NCBI GenBank assembly: GCA_017631085.1
Contig: JAGBTY010000053.1
Span: 20,517-84,516, forward strand
Source: Clostridia bacterium
GTDB lineage: Bacteria; Bacillota; Clostridia; Oscillospirales; CAG-272
Direction of reading: 5' to 3'
Length of the DNA: 64,000 bases
The notes under the pieces are model-generated. The model saw only the letters and a program-made list of their open reading frames with translations. It was not told where the DNA came from and did not search any database. Below, piece by piece: positions 54,701 to 60,714 of the stretch. Every line of letters begins with the position of its first letter. Positions within the stretch are counted from its first letter, which is position 1. A program made the translations under genes and the position numbers.

Positions 54701-55456
54701 TTCTCTTGTACCGCCTACCACGAACAGATAAAGTCCGCCTTCATTTCTCTGGAAACCGAAGTATATAGAATCGTTTCCGTCCGCAGCGCAAAGAAAGAAT
54801 CCGAGTCCGTAGGAAGCATTGAAATTACGTACTGTCTTATAATCCATGGAAGGAAATGACTTCACGTTAAGGACCATGTCTACGCAAATATTCTTGTCTC
54901 TGTCTGCAAGAGCATCAATGCCGCAAAGACACATATCCACATTTGTATGAGGATAGTTCGGAGATGTCTTGTTGTGTCGGTCGTAAATGTTAAAGCCGTT
55001 TCCTATAACGCAAGCACCTAGGTCGGTCACAGCAGGATCCATTTCGGGATTTATTGCAGCGGTGACCTTTGTGCTATCAACAAGCTCCTTTATGCTTTCG
55101 GCTGTGGTAATAGAGATCATGTCATAATCGCAGAGCATGAGCTGTCCGCAGAACGTCTCTCCGTCCGCTGTGACAGAAATAGGAAATAGCTGGTTTCCGT
55201 CAAAAATTTCAAGTCCGTCGGCGGTGGTTATGTTGCACACAGTCTCGCCCTTTGCGCCAGATATCTCTTTTTCTACACCACCGAGAGCAATCTTATATGA
55301 TTTAGCCTTTTCGGATGTAAGGGTAAGCACTACAGCGTTTTTATTCCACGAAGCGTTTATGAGAACTGCATCTTCCTCGCCAAAATGCCGGGGATAACCG
55401 GTTTTTACGAGCTTTTCGTCGTATACCGCCCTCAGTACTATTTTATCGTTATTCAT
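51764..55456 (-). CDS. Large sialidase-like Asp-box protein with DUF2341, leaderless
   Basis: About 1230 aa, start ATG at 55456 (AAGGA 11 nt upstream, 50 nt after the predicted transcript start). No signal peptide. The domain order matches the proteins at 35701 and 41945: CBM9-like start (IVLRAVYDEKL...NASWNKNAVVLTL), lectin-like sandwich, F5/8-like region, DUF2341 (DKADIRFLAKGAYLPHYF), Asp-box propeller (YRSTNCGLTW, LSEDNGYTW, YSKDGGKTW, YSYDHGVTW, RSYDDGENF) and a C-terminal lectin-like domain with an insertion (FYAPDKKNDKPETV). It is visibly closest to the 35701 protein. SEETVWEKEDGTLVF followed by YAR may hold the catalytic Glu. A promoter with a palindrome in its spacer suggests tight control. 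Confidence 0.77.
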   Translation of the reverse strand: MNNDKIVLRAVYDEKLVKTGYPRHFGEEDAVLINASWNKNAVVLTLTSEKAKSYKIALGGVEKEISGAKGETVCNITTADGLEIFDGNQLFPISVTADGETFCGQLMLCDYDMISITTAESIKELVDSTKVTAAINPEMDPAVTDLGACVIGNGFNIYDRHNKTSPNYPHTNVDMCLCGIDALADRDKNICVDMVLNVKSFPSMDYKTVRNFNASYGLGFFLCAADGNDSIYFGFQRNEGGLYLFVVGGTREIAPLNIPFGVPTSFTLKWGASGDVIVYVNGEKAVSMRIGKQKRPHLAPNSLSVAWKRSRYIPACDEDNLDMDICDLNIYADETLSVSEKFDATDIFEEDTGAPICSTIYKAPSSLIINKPIENEKYGTSVPFSVISSNVELLTKEGKFVAPTDRSRRVEVSITAPTFERQASFIVSKTDIVPQNTLVSLDDKDPFVGKGEPSSALIDLSSDFASVIYDMGKQTEVNRVVLRSVLGSVGVINKNNFALFTSIDNESYEYVKNFSILTKGDTVYFYNFNANTRYVKIHTTTNGLGDIGKVVGYSEEMLEAFHSDAPLLAEGSFEKTTTFTVENTENKAVCDKIVRLTLADMGICECDLKSDKADIRFLAKGAYLPHYFDGTKFYVRVLELAPSEKLTVTVLYKNENALSVSDGHEALEIQYGMKHGRRNNETGWFNSVATMPNGDLLRIVDIPAPEGKRQLAMYRSTNCGLTWSPYEIIPNTDMITQCGGFIVDKKNNKVFFFAYDFNIFINGKWTHGIEGRYCKYYIFLSEDNGYTWSFVGNPENAPTYAISYSNGITLKDEDGEGPNVDYVFTTGIMVNLDTMAFSTGGMYSKDGGKTWIFSDTVANFTDGNNDFAEGGLSEETVWEKEDGTLVFYARCQLDTCVHFAKSYSYDHGVTWSDITSESFSNIYTSNTQPIIEKLDEKPVFMWGGNNSLGGNTYLRYPLNLARSYDDGENFEDIVDVSLRTNVATLNRDNGASLHTNPDLTFGKYRGVDAAYIVSSVHQLYVLDAKAHIEKTKGAYDSFESGAEAEGWYAAQVGTLLTTDMGATDGGRALLLKNFTAISRPLHYIREGEISFDLYASEFGEGLGIELQSAFNDREDKSVSVSKPQILFYAPDKKNDKPETVASKSTVMHFNVDTNGNILDCGKKTGLKLEKGNNKVSILFNGKNGTAYLTVNGNTAQVEFAGNDGYISYFTVFPKKESTFSLDSFIAIKDN

Positions 55457-55514
55457 AGGTTGTACCGTCCTTAATAAATTTTGCGACATAGAGAAATATG
55501 CCAACATCAAAACA

Positions 55515-55543
55515 ATTTTATCCTATTTAAATAGGTATGTCAA
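55515..55543 (-). promoter_or_regulatory. Promoter of the third sialidase-like gene
   Basis: On the minus strand TTGACA (55543-55538), 17-bp spacer, TAAAAT (55520-55515). The spacer is almost filled by a 14-bp palindrome. Confidence 0.8.
55522..55535. promoter_or_regulatory. Probable operator: perfect 14-bp palindrome
   Basis: CCTATTTAAATAGG is its own reverse complement and sits between the -35 and -10 boxes. A dimeric repressor bound here would block RNA polymerase. The regulator is unknown. Confidence 0.6.
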
Positions 55544-55569
55544 GTCATTTTTATGTTTTTTTAAAAAAG

Positions 55570-55603
55570 TTTTGCGGGAATTTCCAGAGAAACTCCCGCA
55601 AAA
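55570..55603 (-). terminator. Rho-independent terminator of the DUF1538-PII operon
   Basis: The stem TTTTGCGGGA/TCCCGCAAAA; read on the minus strand it is followed by a T run. Confidence 0.85.
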
Positions 55604-55617
55604 GATATTATTGGTAA

Positions 55618-56310
55618 TTATTCAGCATCTTTAGATACCGTATCAGCAAATCTAAACCCTGCGGTAGCAGCTACGGGCAGTGAAAATACTACTGCGTGAG
55701 CCTTGGAGTCGATTCCCGCTTTGTTCATTATAGCGGACATTATATCCTTCTTTTTGTCTGTGTGAGAGACGATAAATACCATTTCCTTCTCTTCGGCAAT
55801 AGACATTCCAAAGAACTTTTCCGAGCCTGCTCCAGTGCCCTTGGCGTGAATGGTAGTGCCCCCACCCGCACCTGCATCTCTTGCGGCGTCCATAACAAAC
55901 TTGGTATATCCCTTTTCGTATATAGCAACTATAAGTTCATGCGATGATTCCATAATGAATTCTTCTCCCTCTTTAGTAAATTCCTGCCCCTCGGTAAGAT
56001 ATCCGAGTGCTCGGCTTCCACCGATCCCCGAAAGTGGAACGGCAACTGCCACTCCTCGATCGGGAAGGTCGATCTTCATAGTATCGGTAAGTCTTTTGCA
56101 TAGGCGTTTTAGAGTTGTCCCCGTTACTGTGGAAAAAAGCATAGCCTTTTCGGTCTTTTCTATACCTAAAATTGTCAAGGTCTTTTCGTGAGCTGTGCCA
56201 TTGCAGGGGGTAGAAAAGTTTACTGTAACACCCTCATCCTTGTAAAAATTCTCATACTCCAAAGAATCGGAGCGTTTTATTATGGTTAAAAGGAAAAACA
56301 GATCTTTCAT
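55618..56310 (-). CDS. PII-like signalling protein, partner of DUF1538 transporter
   Basis: 230 aa that appear to hold two PII/GlnB-like ferredoxin-fold units. The second is clear: ELIVAIYEKGYTKFVMDAARDAGAGGGTTIHAKG... with the Gly-rich loop expected before a nucleotide site, then VFIVSHTDKKKDIMSAIM. The first half (FLLTIIKRSD...GTAHEKTLTILG) is a more diverged copy. PII proteins sense ATP/ADP or related nucleotides and bind transporters or enzymes. It follows the DUF1538 gene by 18 bp in one operon, so it probably regulates that membrane protein. Confidence 0.78.
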   Translation of the reverse strand: MKDLFFLLTIIKRSDSLEYENFYKDEGVTVNFSTPCNGTAHEKTLTILGIEKTEKAMLFSTVTGTTLKRLCKRLTDTMKIDLPDRGVAVAVPLSGIGGSRALGYLTEGQEFTKEGEEFIMESSHELIVAIYEKGYTKFVMDAARDAGAGGGTTIHAKGTGAGSEKFFGMSIAEEKEMVFIVSHTDKKKDIMSAIMNKAGIDSKAHAVVFSLPVAATAGFRFADTVSKDAE

Positions 56311-56328
56311 TCGCTAAATCTACCTCCT

Positions 56329-57915
56329 TTACAGATCTATTATATCGTCGACCATAGGTTGATTGTCTTGGCCATTTGTGTCTGAATGAATATCAGTGAT
56401 AATATCTTCCGTAGTAGTTTCGACGGTCGTCGTATCCGTATCCTTTGCGACGCGAGAACGTCTTAGCTTGATCTTATATACAAGACCGAGTATTTGAATG
56501 GCAATAAGAGGAGTCATGGCAACCATTGCCACTACACCGAAGGCATCCTCTATAACGTCTCCGCCAACAGCGGTACAAGCTCCTATCGCAAAGGGCAAAA
56601 GGAATGTTGCGGTCATAGGACCTGAAGCAACTCCACCCGAGTCAAATGCGATTGATGTAAAGATGTCGGGAACGAAAAATGTAAGTAACAGAGCAATGAC
56701 GTACCCGGGAATTACTATCCACATAATAGATATACCCGTAAGAACTCGAAGCATTGCGATTCCTACCGATATTGATACGCCGATAGCAAGTGCCAGAGAT
56801 AGAACTTTTCTTGGAATAGTACCTGCTGTGACCTCTTCGACCTGCTTAGTAAGAACCTGTACGGCAGGCTCGGCGGACACTATAAAGTAACCTATGACCA
56901 TTCCGAGAGGTACGATAATATATTTCAGAGAAGTACCCGCAAGAGCTTCTCCAAGCGCGTAACCTACGGGCATAAAGCCTACGTTTACTCCGGTAAGGAA
57001 TAAAACGAGACCAACGTAAGTGTATGCAACACCCATAAGAGTCGTTCCGAGTCCGTCTGTTCCGATACCCCCCGTAAGAGCTCTGAATATAAGGAAGAAT
57101 ACAACGATAGGACCTACCGCGATAGCGACCTCTTTCATATAATGAGGCATCATAATGAGAAACGCTTTGAATATCTCACGGGAATCGTTCATTTCCGGCA
57201 TCATATATTCTGCTGCTTCTGCATTTCCTGCGTTAAACAGAAGTCCGAGTACCATTACGGCAAGTATCGGCCCGATAGAGCAAAGCGCAACAAGACCAAA
57301 GCTATCGTTAGCCTCGTCCGAACGAATTGCCGCAACACCCACGCCGAGCGCCATAATAAACGGAACTGTCATGGGACCTGTTGTAACTCCACCTGAGTCA
57401 AAAGCAATGGCCAAAAAACTGTCAGGAACAAAAAATGCGAGTACGAATACCGCTGTATAGAACACAAGTAAAAGGTATTTAAGCTTTATCGCAAAAATTA
57501 TGCGAAGCATCGCAACAACAAGGAAGATACCAACACCCACTGCGACCGAAAGGATAAGAGTAAGGTTTGGAATAGCGGGAACCTGATTTGCCAGGACCTG
57601 CAGGTCCGGCTCGGATATCGTTACCATTATTCCCACAAAAAGCAAAATAAAGATTATGAGAAAAAGATTTCTCGATTTCGTTATCTTTGATCCTACGTAT
57701 TTACCCATAGGAGTCATAGCAGTTTCCGCACCCAGAGTAAACAAGCCCATTCCCACTATCAACAAAAATGCACCAATGACGAACGCCATAAGCGTGGCAG
57801 AGGGAATCGGTACTATCGTAGCCAGAAGCAAAAGAACTATTCCGGTTACGGGCAAGACTGCCGAGACAGATTCGGAGATCTTTTCGCGAAGTATTGTCTT
57901 TGCAAAAAATCGCAC
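56329..57915 (-). CDS. DUF1538-family membrane protein (tandem duplication)
   Basis: About 528 aa from the GTG at 57915 (AAGGAG 10 nt upstream). It has a dozen or so membrane segments in two homologous halves: FDSGGVTTGPMTVPF in the first half and FDSGGVASGPMTATF in the second, as is EPDLQVL versus EPAVQVL. This duplicated layout is DUF1538 (PF07556), a putative transporter family often found with PII-like genes. The tail is hydrophilic and rich in Asp/Thr, on one side of the membrane. The substrate is unknown. Confidence 0.85.
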   Translation of the reverse strand: MRFFAKTILREKISESVSAVLPVTGIVLLLLATIVPIPSATLMAFVIGAFLLIVGMGLFTLGAETAMTPMGKYVGSKITKSRNLFLIIFILLFVGIMVTISEPDLQVLANQVPAIPNLTLILSVAVGVGIFLVVAMLRIIFAIKLKYLLLVFYTAVFVLAFFVPDSFLAIAFDSGGVTTGPMTVPFIMALGVGVAAIRSDEANDSFGLVALCSIGPILAVMVLGLLFNAGNAEAAEYMMPEMNDSREIFKAFLIMMPHYMKEVAIAVGPIVVFFLIFRALTGGIGTDGLGTTLMGVAYTYVGLVLFLTGVNVGFMPVGYALGEALAGTSLKYIIVPLGMVIGYFIVSAEPAVQVLTKQVEEVTAGTIPRKVLSLALAIGVSISVGIAMLRVLTGISIMWIVIPGYVIALLLTFFVPDIFTSIAFDSGGVASGPMTATFLLPFAIGACTAVGGDVIEDAFGVVAMVAMTPLIAIQILGLVYKIKLRRSRVAKDTDTTTVETTTEDIITDIHSDTNGQDNQPMVDDIIDL

Positions 57916-57953
57916 GGTGTACTCTCCTTTCACAATAAGGTTATCTATAAAAG

Positions 57954-57982
57954 AGTATAACATAAAAAAAATAAAAAAGCAA
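57954..57982 (-). promoter_or_regulatory. Promoter of the DUF1538-PII operon
   Basis: On the minus strand TTGCTT (57982-57977), 17-bp spacer, TATACT (57959-57954). Confidence 0.62.
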
Positions 57983-58014
57983 TAGAGATATTCAGTTTTA
58001 TTCATTATCTTTGA

Positions 58015-58043
58015 TTGACAAGAGATTCGTCGTATGGTATAAT
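58015..58043 (+). promoter_or_regulatory. Consensus promoter of the class IV aminotransferase
   Basis: TTGACA (58015-58020), 17-bp spacer, TATAAT (58038-58043); both boxes are perfect. Confidence 0.85.
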
Positions 58044-58098
58044 AAACAAAGTAAATGCATATGCATAAAACAGTTATTCCGAAAGTGAGGGTGAGTTA

Positions 58099-58944
58099 AT
58101 GGAAGACCTTGGCTACTATAACGGGAAATATGACCGAATAGAAAACATGACCGTTCCCATGAATGACAGAGCGTGTTATTTCGGAGACGGTCTGTTTGAA
58201 GTTGCCTATTGCAGAAACAGAAAGATATACGCTCTCTCGGAGCACATGGACAGACTTTATGCAAGTGCAGAAGCTCTCGGTATAAATATACCTATTACGG
58301 AAGAAGAATTTTCCGCTCTCATTTACGAGCTGTCGGCAAAGGTAGACAGCCATGAGCAGATAATATATTGGCAGGTCTCTCGCGGCACAGCTCCGAGAAA
58401 TCACGCTCCCGCCAAGGGAATGGTAGCAAACATTTGGGTAATGATTCGCCCAAAAGTCCTTGTTGACATCTATACGCCAATGAAACTCATCACCGTAGAG
58501 GACACAAGATTCTTCCACTGCAATATGAAAACTCTCAATCTTATTCCCACTGTCATGGCATCGCGAGAAGCCGAGATGAGAGGGGCGGAAGAGGCAGTTT
58601 TCCATAGAGGAGACAGAGTTACCGAGTGTGCCCACTCAAATATTTCTATAATCACAGACGAGGGAGTTGTCAAGACCGCTCCCGCAGACGAAATGATACT
58701 TGCTGGTGTCGCGAGAGCGCATTTCATAAATAAATGTCATGAACTGTCCATACCCGTAGTCGAAGAGCCCTATACGGTATCCGAAATGATGGCAGCGGCA
58801 GAGGTCATAGTTACCTCTTCGGGAACTCTTTGCCGACCCGCATGCGAGATCGACGGTATTCCCGTCGGTGGTAGAGCGCCAAAGATACTGAAGTCGCTTC
58901 AGGACGGATTGCTCGGAGATTTTATGAAAGAGACGGATATTTAA
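58099..58944 (+). CDS. Class IV aminotransferase, D-alanine aminotransferase-like
   Basis: A 281-aa PLP enzyme. DRACYFGDGLFEV (about 23-35), the PLP lysine Lys144 in CNMKTLNLIP, Glu176 in TECAHSN, and EVIVTSSGTLCRPACEIDG near the end are the class IV landmarks. The wording around them (HMDRLYASAEALGI, YWQVSRGTAPRNH, VEDTRFFHCNMKTLNL) is closer to Bacillus D-amino-acid aminotransferase than to IlvE. It would interconvert D-alanine and D-glutamate for the cell wall. GAGGGTGAG precedes the ATG. Confidence 0.85.
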   Translation: MEDLGYYNGKYDRIENMTVPMNDRACYFGDGLFEVAYCRNRKIYALSEHMDRLYASAEALGINIPITEEEFSALIYELSAKVDSHEQIIYWQVSRGTAPRNHAPAKGMVANIWVMIRPKVLVDIYTPMKLITVEDTRFFHCNMKTLNLIPTVMASREAEMRGAEEAVFHRGDRVTECAHSNISIITDEGVVKTAPADEMILAGVARAHFINKCHELSIPVVEEPYTVSEMMAAAEVIVTSSGTLCRPACEIDGIPVGGRAPKILKSLQDGLLGDFMKETDI

Positions 58945-58959
58945 TATAACGAAAACAAA

Positions 58960-58987
58960 TGGCAGAGGAACGAATGTACCTCTGCCA
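58960..58987 (+). repeat. Hairpin upstream of RAYT 2
   Basis: The stem TGGCAGAGG/CCTCTGCCA between the aminotransferase and RAYT 2; the same core stem precedes RAYT 1 (51710-51737). It may act as a terminator, but no T run follows. Confidence 0.75.
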
Positions 58988-59024
58988 TAACGATAATATT
59001 TCTAAATGAGATAAAAGATAAAAA

Positions 59025-59531
59025 ATGGATAAAATACCAAAAAGAAAGCCAACAAGAATGTATGGGGCGGATTATGATACCGTTGGCGCATATTTTATAA
59101 CAATTTGTACGCAAGACAGACGTTGTATTCTTTCGCGAATTGTAGGGGACGACGTCCTCGGCGTCCCGTCATACAGAACGGATTTATCGCCGTTAGGAAA
59201 AATCGCAGAGAAATACATAAATCAATTAAATATTTTTTACGACCATCTTTCGGTTGAAGAATATGTTATAATGCCAAACCATATTCACATTATGTTGATC
59301 GTGTCAGAGAACGGGACGCCGAGGACGTCGTCCCCTACAAAACAAACAAAATTTGTTCCTCATTTTGTTTCAACATTTAAAAGATTTTGCAACAAAGAAA
59401 TAGGGGAAAATATTTGGCAACGCGGATATCAAGACCACATTATCCGTAACCGTCAGGATTATGAAGAACACGTAAAATACATCCTTGAAAATCCTCTTCG
59501 TTGGCACTATGACAAATTATACTCTAAATAA
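59025..59531 (+). CDS. REP-associated tyrosine transposase (RAYT), copy 2
   Basis: A 168-aa Y1-transposase-like protein. VGAYFITICTQDRRCIL is the N-terminal strand, IMPNHIHIMLIV the HUH metal motif, and IWQRGYQDHIIRN...NPLRWHYDKLYS the C-terminal block, in which the Tyr is the likely nucleophile. The C-terminal 30 residues and the 3' hairpin are nearly identical to copy 1, while the middle differs. Residues 39-49 and 96-105 are encoded by an inverted 29-bp repeat pair located at the same positions as in copy 1 but with another sequence. The ribosome site is weak (AGATAAAAA). Confidence 0.86.
   Translation: MDKIPKRKPTRMYGADYDTVGAYFITICTQDRRCILSRIVGDDVLGVPSYRTDLSPLGKIAEKYINQLNIFYDHLSVEEYVIMPNHIHIMLIVSENGTPRTSSPTKQTKFVPHFVSTFKRFCNKEIGENIWQRGYQDHIIRNRQDYEEHVKYILENPLRWHYDKLYSK
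59141..59169 (+). repeat. REP-like repeat arm A inside RAYT 2
   Basis: 29 bp beginning TGTAGGGGACGACG and ending CGTCCCGT. GGGACG/CGTCCC form the hairpin. It is an exact inverted copy of 59311-59339. The head TGTAGGGG is shared with RAYT 1; the rest is different. Confidence 0.88.
59311..59339 (-). repeat. REP-like repeat arm B inside RAYT 2
   Basis: 29 bp, perfect inverted copy of 59141-59169, 141 bp away, in frame and translated. Confidence 0.88.
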
Positions 59532-59536
59532 ACCAC

Positions 59537-59571
59537 AAAAGGAACCGTTTCGGTGAAGGGCGGTTCCTTTT
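59537..59571. terminator. Hairpin at the 3' end of RAYT 2, bidirectional terminator
   Basis: The stem AAAAGGAACCG/CGGTTCCTTTT with GTTTCGGTG in the loop. It corresponds to 51146-51182 and separates the RAYT from the convergent zinc-ribbon operon. Confidence 0.85.
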
Positions 59572-59583
59572 GTTTGTAATCAA

Positions 59584-59955
59584 TTATTTATATTTTCCAC
59601 AATTTCTGCAATATAGATTATTCTGATAGTTTCCCGTACCACATTCTTTACAAACCCATGTGACCTTTTGTTGGTTTGCAGTGTTTACATATGAAACTGG
59701 GGTTTGTTCATCCTTAGTTTTATCAACAATTTCTTGTGTTGTATAGTTTATCATGTATATTCGAGAATGTATAGAATCCAGCAATGTAATTGCTTCCCCG
59801 CAAATTAACATAAATAAAATTGTAAAATAAGCAATAAAAAAACCTACAAAAACAAGTATCGGCTGTTCAAGCAAGATGGCTTCCACACAAAAGATAACCA
59901 CCTCAAATATTCCCAATATAATCCCGGATATTTTGCATATTTTCCCCAAAGTCAT
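59584..59955 (-). CDS. Small membrane protein with C-terminal zinc ribbon
   Basis: 123 aa. Two membrane segments (about residues 8-30 and 34-56) are followed by a soluble helix and a C-terminal zinc ribbon (WVCKECGTGN...YCRNCGKYK, two CxxC pairs). AAAGGAA lies before the ATG. It is the second gene of an operon led by RNA copy 2. The function is unknown. The two-TM-plus-small-C-domain layout parallels the SHOCT protein at 49935, with a zinc ribbon in place of SHOCT. Confidence 0.75.
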   Translation of the reverse strand: MTLGKICKISGIILGIFEVVIFCVEAILLEQPILVFVGFFIAYFTILFMLICGEAITLLDSIHSRIYMINYTTQEIVDKTKDEQTPVSYVNTANQQKVTWVCKECGTGNYQNNLYCRNCGKYK

Positions 59956-59979
59956 TTTAAAATTCCTTTCTTTATTTAA

Positions 59980-60441
59980 TTACTCTAGACCAATTTGGGC
60001 TTTTGAAACAACTTTTCCACCTTGAAATGTCACATTAGCATTTGATCCTGCGTATCCATTACCTTCCCAACTATATATTTTGGTTGCGTATTCTGAGTAT
60101 CCAATATCAACCTCCGACATTAATTCTCCCTTACATCCAACGACTACAACCACTTCATCGTATGTCATTCCTGTTTTGATTTTGTTGAATTCAGACATAG
60201 ATATGGTTGTGTCTTTAAAAGCAGAACCTCCTGTTACACTGGAGCTACTGCTGTCCATTAAAGAAATTATTGCCCAAGTAAAACACGTAATGGATAAAAC
60301 CAAACAAACACATATAAAAATAATTCTTCTTGATGAAAATTTTCTTTTTACTTGTGTACCGCAATGTAAGCACATTGGAGCATTTTCTAAAATAAATTCT
60401 CCACACGTTGGACATTTTTCGAATTTTTCTTTTCCAAACAT
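59980..60441 (-). CDS. Zinc-ribbon, single-pass protein with BLIP/SmpA-like (DUF3862-like) domain
   Basis: About 153 aa from the ATG at 60441 (GGGGAGG 7 nt upstream); a longer start would sit in the terminator of the RNA. The N-terminal zinc ribbon KCPTCGEFI...CLHCGTQ is followed by a basic stretch, one membrane segment (about 36-57) and an extracytoplasmic domain with FNKIKTGMTYDEVVVVVG, the signature of small SmpA/OmlA- or DUF3862-like domains. Its role is unknown. It is the first gene behind RNA copy 2. Confidence 0.77.
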   Translation of the reverse strand: MFGKEKFEKCPTCGEFILENAPMCLHCGTQVKRKFSSRRIIFICVCLVLSITCFTWAIISLMDSSSSSVTGGSAFKDTTISMSEFNKIKTGMTYDEVVVVVGCKGELMSEVDIGYSEYATKIYSWEGNGYAGSNANVTFQGGKVVSKAQIGLE

Positions 60442-60456
60442 ATTTTCCTCCCCTAA

Positions 60457-60630
60457 AATAAAAAGTGCGTACAACCGAAGCTATACGCACCGAAAAACAC
60501 ATAGCCCCAATTGTCGCCAAACAAAATTCATTTTCCCAAATAAGAATACGGAAAAATGGGCATATGTATTTTTACCTGAAAATAAAAACACGTATCCCCT
60601 TTGGGAAGAAATATTGAATTTTGTTTGGCA
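60457..60630 (-). ncRNA. Structured leader RNA with terminator, copy 2
   Basis: Predicted transcript of about 174 nt read leftwards. Its 5' end GCCAAACAAAATTCA (60629-60615) pairs perfectly with TGAATTTTGTTTGGC (60530-60516). Relative to copy 1 one base pair in this stem is switched from T-A to A-T, with the change present on both strands. An inner stem TTCCCAAA/TTTGGGAA and a further hairpin follow. After the closing stem GACAATTGG... leads to the terminator GTGCGTATAGC...GTACGCAC (60490-60465) with a T run. The ribosome site GGGGAGG comes directly after. Class unknown. Confidence 0.72.
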
Positions 60631-60635
60631 CCTTT

Positions 60636-60664
60636 AGTATACCACAAAACCATGTACTTGTAAA
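60636..60664 (-). promoter_or_regulatory. Promoter of structured RNA copy 2
   Basis: On the minus strand TTTACA (60664-60659), 17-bp spacer ending TGTGG, TATACT (60641-60636), matching the promoter of copy 1. Confidence 0.8.
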
Positions 60665-60675
60665 CATTTTTCGTA

Positions 60676-60709
60676 AAAAAACAGGATTCTTTTTTGAATC
60701 CTGTTTTTT
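60676..60709. terminator. Bidirectional terminator
   Basis: The 14-bp stem AAAAAACAGGATTC/GAATCCTGTTTTTT between the ClpP-like gene and RNA copy 2; it insulates the RNA promoter. Confidence 0.88.
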
Positions 60710-60714
60710 CTTTA

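Larger units (their letters stand above)
58960..59571 (+). mobile_element. RAYT unit 2 with flanking hairpins and internal REP pair
   Basis: The unit runs from the GGCAGAGG hairpin through the RAYT gene to the GGAACCG hairpin and shares both ends with RAYT unit 1. The boundaries are inferred from the shared ends. Confidence 0.65.
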
